Source of the DNA: Paraphaeosphaeria minitans
Lineage: Eukaryota > Ascomycota > Dothideomycetes > Pleosporales > Didymosphaeriaceae
Reading direction: 5' to 3'
Length of the DNA: 64,000 nucleotides
Assembly (NCBI GenBank): GCA_015832175.1
Contig: WJXW01000021.1
Coordinates: forward strand, 118,754 to 182,753
Every line of letters begins with the position of its first letter. The stretch's first letter is position 1. Made by a program: the position numbers and the translations under genes. Shown piece by piece: positions 37,474 through 47,959 of the stretch. The notes beneath the pieces were generated by a model, which saw only the letters and a list, made by a program, of their open reading frames with translations, did not search any database and had not been told where the DNA came from.

Positions 37474-38471
37474 GGTACGAGTCCACTGTGAATAGCTTTT
37501 CCGTAGTGAAAGGCTGTGTTCAGTTGGCTCTGACGCCTAGATACTCGTAACTAATAATGATGGGACTAGAGTATGTTATGGCTGTTCCTTTCCGTGCAGA
37601 GCGAGCGAGCTGACGGGCGAAATCCAATTGATGGCAAATCTGAGCGGAGTGTGTGATCGAATCTGGAGTTCCAGGTCACCTTGTAGGCTCTTTCTAATGG
37701 CAGGCCCATCTTCTTTATAAGACACGGCCTACTGTTTCGTACTCTGCTTAATACAAGTCTGTTCTTATTTTCGTAGGAGTCGGGTTGGAGGAGTGGAATA
37801 CGAGTAGCGGCCTATACGATAAGCGAGTACGATAACACGAGAATACGCGGATTGGTCAAAAGCGAGCAATGCCTCAGGCCATTCCCACAATAGCTTTTCT
37901 TGCGAACCTTCTTAGGGCATGCCTTTCTTCAGCGGCCTCGAAATGCGAATCTAGGTACAAGGCCGTTCACAATGCAGCGCTAGGTTCCTGATTCGAGGGC
38001 CGACCTAAAATCGATCTTGAACTGCCCATATTCAGTTGCTATATGGGAAAAGCATTGCTCAGGTAATCTATGTCATCGTCGTATACCTCCACATCTATCA
38101 CAGTTCAGGTCCTACGTGAAGATCTCCTAGACCTTAGTTATCCAGGCCCGCAGAGTGTTTCCTTTTTCTAACTATTTATCAGCGAGCTTCCTTAACCCGT
38201 GTAACCAATTAATGGTCCGCTCCGTACAGCAGTATGGCGCCTCTAGTCATCTCCTACAGTGGCCTTAGCGCAGATTCATTACTTGGAAACCGCAGCCGAC
38301 GTGCACCTAAACACCACTCGGGGACGTTCGTGAGCCAGAACACAGCCCTGATGTGATGTTCAAAATGGCTCCCAGAAACTCGGTTTGTGCTGCTGGCCCG
38401 CCAACTCCAAAATCGGATGCCCCCACCCGCTATTCGCAAGCTCTCCTGAAATAGTCATAGCGCGGCGGTAC
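37474..38471. other. Intergenic region
   Basis: 998 bases between the RTA1-like gene and the Zn2Cys6 gene, on whose 3' side it lies. It contains the RTA1-like promoter. No gene seen. Confidence 0.5.
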
Positions 38472-39753
38472 TCAAGTAGACGTTGGCTGGGAGATTGGTG
38501 TACGACAGGCACGTATCTGCTCTTTCGGCCAATCGAGCCAGCTTTTCCATTCTAACGGAACGAATGCATCGGCAACAGCGAGGATCAATTCGTCCATGCC
38601 TTCCAGAAACCAATAATGTCGGCCCCTTGCCAAAAGGACACCATAGTGCGCAAAGATGATCAGCGCGCCTGGCTGCTTCTCGGCGAGCAACTCGACAAAC
38701 CGAGATGGAACGAAATGAATCCAGAGCCGCAGAAGTGAGTCTGATGGAGGTTCAGACGATTTGCTTATTACGTCGAAGAGCAGATCCAGCCGGCCGATGG
38801 CCTCCTTGTAGGCTTCATTAATCTCAGGAGGGTAGACGTGGTGGATGACCTCAGAGAATTTGCGAAGCTGAACGAGTTGGGTCTCCTGGGGCGCCTCGGT
38901 ATTCTCCCAGTCGACCATATGGACATCCTTGGGTATGATGCGGCCCAAGTCAGATTGTATCATGCTTTCGTAAAGACCGCTTGTTTGTAAGAGTGGCCCC
39001 ACCATCCTAGCCACGATGAGGTTCGAGAAGATGCTTTCGAAAACATCTTCAAATTCTGTCAAGCTGGCAGATATAGCGCACGTATAGGGGAAAAGGAACA
39101 CGTTGAAGATAAGCACGACTTCAAGGTTTGCCGCCGAGATATCTTTCACTTCGGCTCGAAACTGGGCGAGGGCGATCTGGTGGTGGTGTCTGGCTTTGAG
39201 TATGTAGTCGACTCGCCGGGTTTGTTCCGACCTGCTAAGATGGAGTGCAGTAAGGGATAAGATCGCATGAAGAACGTATGGATTGTCGAAAGCAACCTTT
39301 GGTATATAGGTCGAAAAGACATCGGCCACATCTGGTGCGTGTGCAAGCGTCCTCGCCGTAACGGTAATGAAATGATGAAACAGCCGCATGTGCACAATGT
39401 CGGCGATCATCTCTTGACTTTCATTTTCATCGTGGTTTGGCCTGCTCATAGCGGCACTGTGCGTAGAGGAAGGTGTATTCAGCGCAGCAGGCGACAGTGT
39501 GACCTCTCGATGGTCGGGAACGATGGCGCTCTTCAGCCGAGGATATTGGCAAGTCGAGCCATATCTTTCACAGTTCGAGCAAATTGGGGTTTGCTCATCG
39601 CACTGTGTAATCAGTATCCAATGCTGTTAGGTATCGGCGCAGGCCAGGAGAGAAACCTACCTTAACATGTCTTGCTTTGCAAGAGGTACATCCGCTACGG
39701 GACTTTCTGTGCGATTTGCGAGTCTTCGTTGCATTCATGTCACCTGACAACAT
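38472..39753 (-). CDS. Zn2Cys6 transcription factor with Fungal_trans_2-like domain
   Basis: Fungal-specific nuclear regulator. Exons 39753-39661 and 39602-38472 on the minus strand, with a 58-nt intron, give 407 aa. The intron splits the zinc cluster after the third Cys region; spliced, it reads CTSCKARHVKCDEQTPIC then SNCERYGSTC, matching C-x2-C-x6-C-x6-C-x2-C-x6-C (about residues 22-48). A basic stretch KTRKSHRKSRSG precedes it. The rest (HMRLFHHFITVTARTLAH, VLHAILSLTALHLSR, ARHHHQIALAQFR) has the helical pattern of the Upc2-type C-terminal domain, and HHFITVTARTL resembles sterol-uptake regulators. It may control the neighbouring RTA1-like gene, which is inference. An internal Met five codons after the chosen start (39738) is an equally good start. 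Confidence 0.9.
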
Positions 39754-40431
39754 CGTGGCGCATCATGTTGAGTCAACTTCTGATGTATGAAGCGCGAGTC
39801 ACATTGTGGACTAGGAAAGTGCAAATGCACAAGCTCCACTCATGGTCCGTGCGGGGTATCGCTCTTTCCGGGTTAGCGAAATTCCACTTCACATTGGTTG
39901 ATATCTTTCCGGATTAGCGAAACTCCAATTCATATTGGTTGATAAAGCACTGTAGTAGACATTCTACTGTTTGCGATGTGATGTGTTACGTCGGTAATTG
40001 TGCATCTTGGGATTTTCTTAGAGTACATATCATTACTCATTCATGGTAACCGCATTCCCAGGTTTCCAATGTTGCAGTGTCTCTTCTGCCATGCTATCGT
40101 AGTGGTGGATGCTGCAAATGACGCGGGTACGGTGAACTCTATATTAAACGTCCTCCATCGATAACGCACAATCTCAGAGAACCGGACTCTTGTTTGAGAG
40201 CACGCGCTCCATTCCATGTAATTGCGTCGCAGCACTGCTCCAGAATCACCGGAATTCGGATAATGGTAAACGCCAGAATAGACCATACTTAGAGCGACAA
40301 GATACATCGACAAATCAGAGTTCTGGGAAATTTCCAATCAAGAGCAGTCAACCACAATACTGTATTCGCACGAACTTTCGAATTCCTATAGAAGAGGACT
40401 CTACAATACGATACCTGACGGGATGCCATGC
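39754..40431. other. Intergenic region
   Basis: 678 bases. The left part is the promoter of the Zn2Cys6 gene. A nearly repeated sequence (roughly TTTCCGGGTTAGCGAAATTCCA and TTCCGGATTAGCGAAACTCCA-like halves) occurs at about 39866-39892 and 39908-39934. No gene seen. Confidence 0.45.
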
Positions 40432-41445
40432 TCATGCTCCGGAACTCGACATCGAGCTCTCCTCGTCCACCTCGGAGACCAGATCGAAGGGAGATCCGTC
40501 GGCCGCCGGATATTCCTGGTAGCTTCCAGAGGAAGGGTCAGCAATGCCGTACGTAGGCCCAATCTGGGGCTGCAGGACCTGCGCGTTTCCTGGTACCAAT
40601 ACGGATTGTGGTCCCGCCTGCGACTCCGACCCTCGTGTAAGGCTCCTTCCGATCTGTGCGTACCGCGCGTACACCATCTCCGCACGGTACACGCATTCAT
40701 GGCAAAAGATGATATCGCCCTGCTTGTTGTTGCCAGGGAAGATTCTGCTCTCGCACTCCGGGTTGTCCGAGCAATTCGCTGCGCAAGGTCGAGCCGGCTC
40801 AGCCCACACCTGGTGGCCGCAGCGCAGGATATGGGTCAGCTTCCAGTCGTAGCCGAGTTGGTTGGGGTTGTAGAAAGGTTTGCAGAGCTTATTGACGATT
40901 TGTTCGTTAGTGAGCCCAGTGAAGTGCTCAATGACGGGGCGAGTGAAGGCGAGTGCACGCCTGACGTCGCGCGGGACGACGAAGTAGCTACTAGCGGGAA
41001 GGCCATAGCAGATTTCGCAGTAGATGTTGTCTTGAGACTGGTGTTGAGTGATTGCGGGGAGAACTGGGTGATTTGTGATCTGGAGCGGCGGAGAGCTGGT
41101 CGGTGCTTGTCCGTGCGACGTACCAGTGCGAAGATCGGTCTTCTCCACCGCAGCGTTGATGGTGTGCTGCTTGATCCAGTGAGCTACGTGCAGACAGTTC
41201 AGGCCACATCGGTTGTCGGAAGTTCCAATTAGAGGGTTGTCGACACCAACGAGGTGGCCGCAGTTCAGCATGTGGACAGGCATGATGTATCCATCCTGGC
41301 GGACGGCGCATGGCTCGATTGTCGTAGGCTCATACGCGTGATACGGGTGATTGAGAGGGTGATTCTGGAGTTCCACGTAATTTCCTCGAACGCCGGACTC
41401 GGACGTGTTGGAAGCGTCTGGCCTATCATACTTGATTGACTCCAT
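40432..41445 (-). CDS. Cys/His-rich protein with duplicated metal-binding-like module
   Basis: 337-aa intronless protein of no family I recognise. It contains two copies of a pattern CGHxV followed by C-x2-N-C: CGHLV...CGLNC (about residues 63-85) and CGHQV...CAANC (about 210-227). Each copy is associated with a CxxC pair (YCEIC near 145 and FCHEC near 248). Order and spacing suggest two related zinc-binding units, distantly RING-like but not a standard RING. The N-terminal and C-terminal ends are polar and probably disordered, the last 20 residues being acidic and Ser-rich. No signal peptide or membrane segment is seen. The start is the first Met of the frame. Confidence 0.72.
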   Translation of the reverse strand: MESIKYDRPDASNTSESGVRGNYVELQNHPLNHPYHAYEPTTIEPCAVRQDGYIMPVHMLNCGHLVGVDNPLIGTSDNRCGLNCLHVAHWIKQHTINAAVEKTDLRTGTSHGQAPTSSPPLQITNHPVLPAITQHQSQDNIYCEICYGLPASSYFVVPRDVRRALAFTRPVIEHFTGLTNEQIVNKLCKPFYNPNQLGYDWKLTHILRCGHQVWAEPARPCAANCSDNPECESRIFPGNNKQGDIIFCHECVYRAEMVYARYAQIGRSLTRGSESQAGPQSVLVPGNAQVLQPQIGPTYGIADPSSGSYQEYPAADGSPFDLVSEVDEESSMSSSGA

Positions 41446-43144
41446 CCCCGGTTCAGCTGGCCTATCGAGGTTAGAGTGGATATGGGCGAGGGTGTCGTGG
41501 AGTGCACGCGTCTATATAGGGAAAGCGCAGCCAGCGGGGGTGAATGCACGTAGCGAGCGGGGCCAAGCGTCGCCTGGAGTTCAACCTGCGGCTTCACCAT
41601 CAGTCTTGTAGCATACGTGAAAGCTATGAGCTCTTCTGCAGTGCTATGAGCTTTTCTACATTGCCTTCACATGTTTCGGTAGCCTGTATTGACCCAGCAT
41701 GAGCGATCAGTGAAGAACTCGCCGCGGTATTGTTAACCTTGCTAGTGAGAGCGCGCATACGATGGGAGCAACCAAGGCAGGGACTGAGACAGCAACTGAG
41801 GCATCAAGCAACTTTTCTTTCAGCAGCAGTCATGTCGGTTATTCGGTGGGATAGGTTCTCATCATGCTCGCAACAAGATCATAGCTCTTTCAGGTGCATT
41901 GATCCGGCACAGCACATGACTTCAGCAGTGGGCCATGATATCTGCAAGTCCTCGTCTCAACAACCTGGAGTTCGTCTGAGAAGGAGGAGGAGATGAAGAT
42001 GAAGATGAAGATGAAGATGAAGATGAAGATGAAGATGAAGATGAAGATGAAGATGAAGATGAAGATGAAGATGAAGATGAAGATGAAGATGAAGATGAAG
42101 ATGAAGATGAAGATGAAGATGAAGATGAAGATGAAGATGAAGGAAAAGGAGATGGAAAAGGAAAAGGAGAACATGAACATGAACATGAAGGACGTGTCTG
42201 TAATCATCGCAACGTCGCAATACATGGCGCATGCAGGGATGGCGGCGCATCGCTGGGCTGGGCGTGTCCATGGTCTACCTATGACAGGCAGGCTCTGGCT
42301 GGGGCTTGATAGACGGCACGCCTTCTTGCATCGCCCATCCTCGAGACCGCATTCGTGCGCATGCCCATGGAGACGCGGCTACGTTGTCCTTGTGAAGCAG
42401 CAGGAATAGCCGCGGGGTGGAGCCCACTATCTACTACGGTATCCAGCATCCAGTCGCATGTGCGCGCGTTTCTGAGGTATCCTACTCCACTTTGGCCGCT
42501 ATCGACGACGTCCGACCCGCCCGCCAGCCATGTTGCCGGGCGGTCTGGGAGACGACGACACAGCACAGCGCCTGCCCGCGTCGCGATGCCAGGCCAGCAC
42601 TGCGGGACAGTCAATTGACATGCTGCCAGGCACCCCGAAACGCCACGCACCGCTCCCCTCGAGCACCCCTCCGCCGAACAAAGCAGCCACAACAGCTGCC
42701 GACCTGCCGCGTCCCCCGTCACCGTCCCCGCCGGCGCACCGTCAGCAACCCCATGCCAGCGCGTCCACGGGCTCTGACACGACCACCAGCGCAGAGCTGT
42801 CGGAGCTGAAATCGGCGTCGTCGTCGCGGGACTCGATCCCCACGCTGGACCCGGCTGCGGAGCTGCGTCAGCCGGGCAAGAACTCCAGACGCGCCAAAAC
42901 ACACAAGACGAACAAATGGACCAGCACCGGCGCCGGCTCCTCAGATAGCACAAGCTCAGAACGCAAGACGTCGGTGCCGCAGGCAAACCGCCACAACTCC
43001 CAGAGTGCTGCTTCGTCGCCCCAGGTGAACCGCCACAACCCCCAGAGCGCAGCTTCATCGCCCCAGAGCACGCGCTCGCTGCAGAGACAGCAGTCGCACA
43101 CCCACACCGCCGCCGCCGCCGCCGCCGTGCACCAAGGACGCGTC
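41446..43144. other. Divergent spacer between the Cys/His-rich gene and PAN3
   Basis: 1.7 kb holding a perfect (GATGAA)25 array at 41992-42141. From 42530 the sequence is open in the PAN3 frame, encoding Ser/Pro/Gln/His-rich residues that could be an N-terminal extension of PAN3 or simply its leader. Confidence 0.5.
41992..42141. repeat. Perfect hexanucleotide microsatellite (GATGAA)25
   Basis: 150 bases made of 25 uninterrupted copies of GATGAA, followed by degenerate purine-rich copies (GGAAAAGGAGAT and AACATGAACATG types) to about 42190. It lies between two divergent genes. Because the unit is six bases, several frames stay open and give artificial two-residue repeats. Confidence 0.97.
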
Positions 43145-45411
43145 ATGGCCACCACGTATGGGGGGCCGGCGGGCGACTCGCGGCGGGGAGTCGCCTCTCC
43201 CAGGCCCAAGGGCCGCGGTATGCTTGGGCCTTGATATCGTGCATGCATCCATATCTGACGCGCACTTTGCAGAAGCGAAGAACACCTTCTGCCGCAATGT
43301 CACCATCTACGGCCACTGCCGCTACGAGAACAGTGAGTGCTCGCTGGTTCCGTCGTCACCGTGTCGTAACCTCGTCAGCCTGTCCGTACATCCACGACTC
43401 CACCAAGCTGGGTCAGAACGAAAACAAAATGAAGCGCTTCAACGTAGACTCTCCCTCCTTTACCCCGCTGCAAACCAGCACCAACGGAACCCTCACGCCC
43501 TCGTCGCGCAGCGCCGCCATCTCCCCCAAAGCTGCAAACGCCGCCATCTTCACCCCCAAGTCGCAGCGTTCCGGTAGGTGGAACCGTCTCTGTCCTGCAC
43601 CTGCCTTGATCACTAAGTCGTTCAGCTGCAAGCACGCCTAGCCTGCAGACAAAGGAGCCTGCCGTGGAATGGCATCCGCAGCAGCAAGACTTCACCGAGT
43701 TTGTCCCCGGCCAGACATTTGACAATCAGATGGTAGGTCTGCTTTCGTTTCATCTGCACAACTTTCGCACTGTTTTGGGGTGGATGGTTTGCATTGTGCG
43801 AAAAGACTGCATATGCTAAGCGGACAGGTGGACCCCAATGCGCAGGCGCAAGCTTTGAGCTACGACCCTTTCACTGCGTCTTCTGCTATATCTGCCATCA
43901 CGAACTCTGGCCACCAAACTGGCGCCATCAATCCCTATGCTCAGGACCCTTCCCTCTCTGGCGCATCGTATTTCCAGAACGCGGGTGGGTTTCAGTCATC
44001 GCCCGCTTACCACCTCTATTGGCCTGTCGGTCCTCAGCCAACGGGCTTGCTGGCGTACCAGCGCACCGCGCACGACTTTTTCATCCCAGACTCTGTGCGC
44101 GAGGATCTACAAAAGAAAGCAGAGATTTCCAGACAGGTCGCATCAAATTCTTCAATCCCGCCTATAGAACAGTTCCATTCTCTCTTCTGCTTGGACACGT
44201 CGCCGCAGAAGAACCAGTCAATATTCGGCTACACGAACTGGGTTTACAAAGCCGTTTCCAGTAAGGATGGAAATATGTACGCCTTGCGTCGTTTGGAAAA
44301 TTTCCGTCTTACGAATGAGACCGCCATCCGCTCTGCCCAAGCCTGGAAAAGAATACTAAATGGAAGCGTGGTTACAATCCACGAAGCTTTCACGACGCGG
44401 GCATTCGGAGACAGCTCGCTCATCATTGTTACCGATTACCATCCAAATTCGAAGACGCTTGCCGAAGAACACTTCAAACAGGTGCCAATGCAGCGCTATC
44501 ACGGCAGGCAGGCAGCATCCTCACACGTACCTGAGCAGGTTCTTTGGGGCTATTTGGTACAAATCGCATCCGCGCTCAAGGCCATCCATGGTTCTGGCCT
44601 GGCTGCGAGGCTGATTACACCCTCGAAGATCATCCTAACATCCAAAAATCGGATCCGACTCAATGCCTGTGGTATCCTGGACGTTGTGCAACATGAGACA
44701 GCACGACCTCTTCCGGAGATGCAAGCAGACGATCTACTTCAACTCGGTCGGTTAATCCTCTGCATTGCAAATGGAAACTTGTCTGCATATTTGAACATGC
44801 AGAAGTCTATGGACTACATCACACGGAGCTATACGGCCCGTTTGAAAGAGTGTATACAATGGCTGATTAGCCCACAAACAAGCACCAATGCGCCTTCTTC
44901 GCCGACAACACCCGGTACTGTTCACAAAGACATTGATACGTTCTTGGGCGGCATTGCCGACCAGATGGCGACGGTTTTTGATAGCGAGCTACATGCGCAG
45001 GATACGCTGACCAACACCCTTGCTCGTGAGCTCGAGTCGTCACGCATTGCGCGTTTACTCATCAAATTGAACTTTGTCAATGAACGTCCGGAGCTCGACG
45101 CATCACAGCACGTGCCTGGCAGCACGGCACCGACTGCCTCGTCCCTTTGGGCGGAGACCGGGGACCGATATTATCTCAAGCTCTTCCGCGATTACGTTTT
45201 CCACCAGGTCGATGCGAACGGCCATCCTGTAACAAATCTGGCGCATGTACTCGACTGTCTGAACAAACTAGATGCCGGGACGGAAGAGAAGATTATGCTG
45301 GTCAGCCGCGACGAACAGAATGTGCTCATTGTCAGTTATAGAGAGTTGAAGCGTGGACTAGAATCCAGCTTCCAGGACTTGGTTCGAGCGGGCCGGCAAT
45401 CGGGGAAATAG
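43145..45411 (+). CDS. PAN3: PAN2-PAN3 deadenylase subunit PAN3
   Basis: Regulatory subunit that recruits the PAN2 nuclease to poly(A)-binding protein for the first phase of mRNA deadenylation in the cytoplasm. Exons 43145-43217, 43273-43332, 43379-43573, 43626-43732 and 43828-45411 give 672 aa; all four introns are GT-AG and phases agree. A CCCH finger of the form C-x8-C-x5-C-x3-H lies at residues 31-50. A PAM2-like segment (WHPQQQDFTEFVPGQ, about 124-138) should bind the MLLE domain of poly(A)-binding protein. The pseudokinase domain starts near 245 (FGYTNWVYKAVSS), followed by a coiled coil and the C-terminal knob (YLKLFRDYVFHQVD). The start is set by the family N-terminus (ASPRPKGRE). The frame is open for a further 205 codons upstream, so a longer protein is possible. 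Confidence 0.95.
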
Positions 45412-46600
45412 GGAGTCACCGACTCGAGTCCGCTGAGCGCAAGGTCTTGGTCAAGGCCAGGTTCGAGCGGGTAAAGATGGGAAGTAAGAGCGAAAGAGAG
45501 AGGGCATTGCGAGTTACCGAATTGCGATTACTTGCTTATGTTGTCTTGATGGGGTTTGAGTAAGAATAGCGCGAAAACGACGAAGCCATAAATAAGATTA
45601 TTCTTTACTTCACAAGCCGGGATGTGTGCAAACTGATCAGGTCTTAGCTTGGGCGATTCCTAGCATCCTTTGGGGGTGCAGATTTGAACTTGAGCTGTGA
45701 AAGACTTTGTTTCAAAGAGCAGACGCAAGCATGCGAGATTTAGATCCTGAAACGAGTGCCCCAGTGAGTAATGCGTCGGTCATATATGCCAGGGTGACGG
45801 CACGTTGCTAGATTTGTGGGTCGCCCTTTGGCAAATTACCCGGTATACCGGTCCGTCTCCCTCTACTTTGATTGACTTGCTCTCCGCGAATCGGTGCAAC
45901 AGAACACATGGCCCCTCGCGCCTTACAGAGTTTACCCCGTGGGGTTCTATGGTGCACAGCGCTAGATCGATGAGGCGAAATAGCGGAAAGGAGGTGCGAC
46001 TCGTATCTTCCTCAATGGATGGCAGCGACTGCCACGCACAAACTTCCAGGCTCTTATTTAACCTTTTTGTGACCATCAAGCGGCGTTTCTTCACGTCCAA
46101 CTCTTTTGTATTCTGCGGCTCCAGCAAGCCATCCTGCCGGCAAGAAAAAGTCTGGAGCCGAATTAAACATACCCTTAGGTAGCCGAGCTTGATTAATATC
46201 GCAACATATGTTGGTTAATGGTCACGCCGGACTACACATATTACAGCAGGGTTATGATCTTCCGATAGGCCAACTATTCACTTGACTATACCTCACTCGT
46301 GGAAGGCCACATCCGAATTGCGCGTCAAGTGACTTTGCATCGCACGGGCTCCCTCCTCTCGCAACCCAGTACCGGCTTGCCGTCGGGCTAAACAATATAC
46401 GAGAACAGACGAGATGGTGTGGAGGCTTGGGCAGTGAGCACAAGCAAGGACAAGGGAGTTTGCGTGCTATATAACAGCATCCAAAACCCGGGTCGAGGGA
46501 TGTCCATCTCGTCAGTGCAGTGCATATCCCTTCCTTCTCCTACTATATTCCATACTTCGAAATCATCTTCCCATCTACTCCACGCGCGCCGAGCCCAGCC
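45412..46600. other. Intergenic region
   Basis: 1.2 kb. No gene supported. A minus-strand open frame at 46127-45780 has no recognisable features. The right end is the AA9 promoter. Confidence 0.5.
46468..46474 (+). promoter_or_regulatory. TATA box of the AA9 LPMO gene
   Basis: TATATAA lies 127 bases before the AA9 start codon, followed by a C/T-rich leader, as expected of a strongly inducible fungal secretory gene. Confidence 0.55.
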
Positions 46601-47480
46601 ATGCGTTCTTCCTTTCTTCTAGCTGCGCTTCCTGCGCTCGTGTCTGCACATGGACACATCGAGCAGGTCAAGGCTGATGGCATCCTGTACCAGGGGTGGA
46701 ACGCTGCGTTTCAGTACCAGAACCCTGTCCCAAAGACGGTGGGATGGAAGGCAGATAACCTGGACAACGGGTTTGTGAGCCCTGATGCTTTCGCTACGAG
46801 TGCGATTGTGTGCCACAAGCAGGGAGCCAGCAACGGTGCCTACGTGAACATCAAGGCAGGGTCTACAGCGACTCTCTACTGGGACACATGGCCAGTCACC
46901 CACAAGGGGTAAGCATTGCTCTCAGGTCTATCCTCAATCTTTTACGGAGATGGTGAGCTGACGAGCTAGGCCCGTTATTGATTACATCGCTGCGTGCAAT
47001 GGTGATTGCGGCGCCGTAGCTTCCACCTCTCTGTCGTGGACCAAGCTCGACCAGAAGGGCTGGCTCTCCGGCTCCAACCCCGGAACCTGGGCCACCGACA
47101 ACCTCATTGCGGCAAACAACACCTGGACCATCACCATCCCGTCCAACCTGGCTTCTGGAAACTACGTCGTGCGCCACGAGATCATCGCCCTCCACGCTGC
47201 TGGCTCGACCAACGGCGCCCAGGCGTACCCTCAGTGCGTCAACTTTGCGGTTACGGGAAGCGGCAGTGCGAAGCCGCAGGGTGGTGTGCCGGCTACGAGC
47301 TTTTACAAGTCTTCTGGTGAGTTTCTTTTTTTTCGTTGATGGGTGCACCGAAATGTGAACTGACGACTCTTAGACCCCGGTGTTCTCTTCAATCTGTACT
47401 CTGCGTTCACTTCGTACACGATCCCCGGACCTGCGCTGGGCAAGATGGCGAAGAGAGAGCACGCGAGGGAGTTCAACTAG
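46601..47480 (+). CDS. Secreted AA9 lytic polysaccharide monooxygenase
   Basis: Copper enzyme that oxidatively cleaves cellulose or related glucans outside the cell (formerly GH61). Exons 46601-46908, 46970-47316 and 47374-47480, with introns of 61 and 57 nt, give 253 aa. The signal peptide [16 protein letters not shown] ends exactly before His17, which becomes the N-terminal histidine of the copper brace. The second brace His is His101 in THKGPVIDY. The second-sphere His178, Gln187 and axial Tyr189 (GAQAYPQC) are all present. The catalytic module takes up the whole protein apart from a short tail; there is no CBM1 cellulose-binding domain. Together with the laccase it suggests use of plant cell-wall material. 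Confidence 0.94.
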
Positions 47481-47959
47481 GTTTGGGGGCGTCATTAAAG
47501 CACAGCCTGACTTCGGTCTTTGTATATAGTGTGAGATGGGGAATCTAATGCATTGCATCCGAGTTCAACTTCCAATAGCAGCCTTGCGGGCTCGGGTACA
47601 TTTCACTTGCGTAGGATGTACTCCTGCCATGGATTCAAAATCTAGAGATGCATAACACCATCGAGGTGAGTCGTCTAGGTATCGCGTCAAAGCACCTAGA
47701 CCGCATACGTCGATCTTCGTACAACGCCCACCGTGCCTTCCCCGTAGCGTGAGCGCCCGTTTACCTCTCCCGTACACCTTCTTCCTTTCTATCGTCGGCT
47801 ATTTGTACAATATGCTTGTTGTGGAAACAAGGTCCCAAAGGTATATAGATTATCTATCGCGTACCGTGTACGTGTGATAGAGTTCTCTTTTGCACCTGCG
47901 CCTGTACGCAACACTTGTTTTATCCACAATAAGAAAAAACCGACGGCGAGCGAAACGTC
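47481..47959. other. Spacer between AA9 and the decayed propeller gene
   Basis: 479 bases, no gene seen. It contains the AA9 3' flank and probably the former promoter of the broken gene that follows. Confidence 0.5.

Noticed and set aside
41890..42409. Met-Lys, Phe-Ile and His-Leu dipeptide repeat proteins
   Set aside because: All are frames of the (GATGAA)25 microsatellite.
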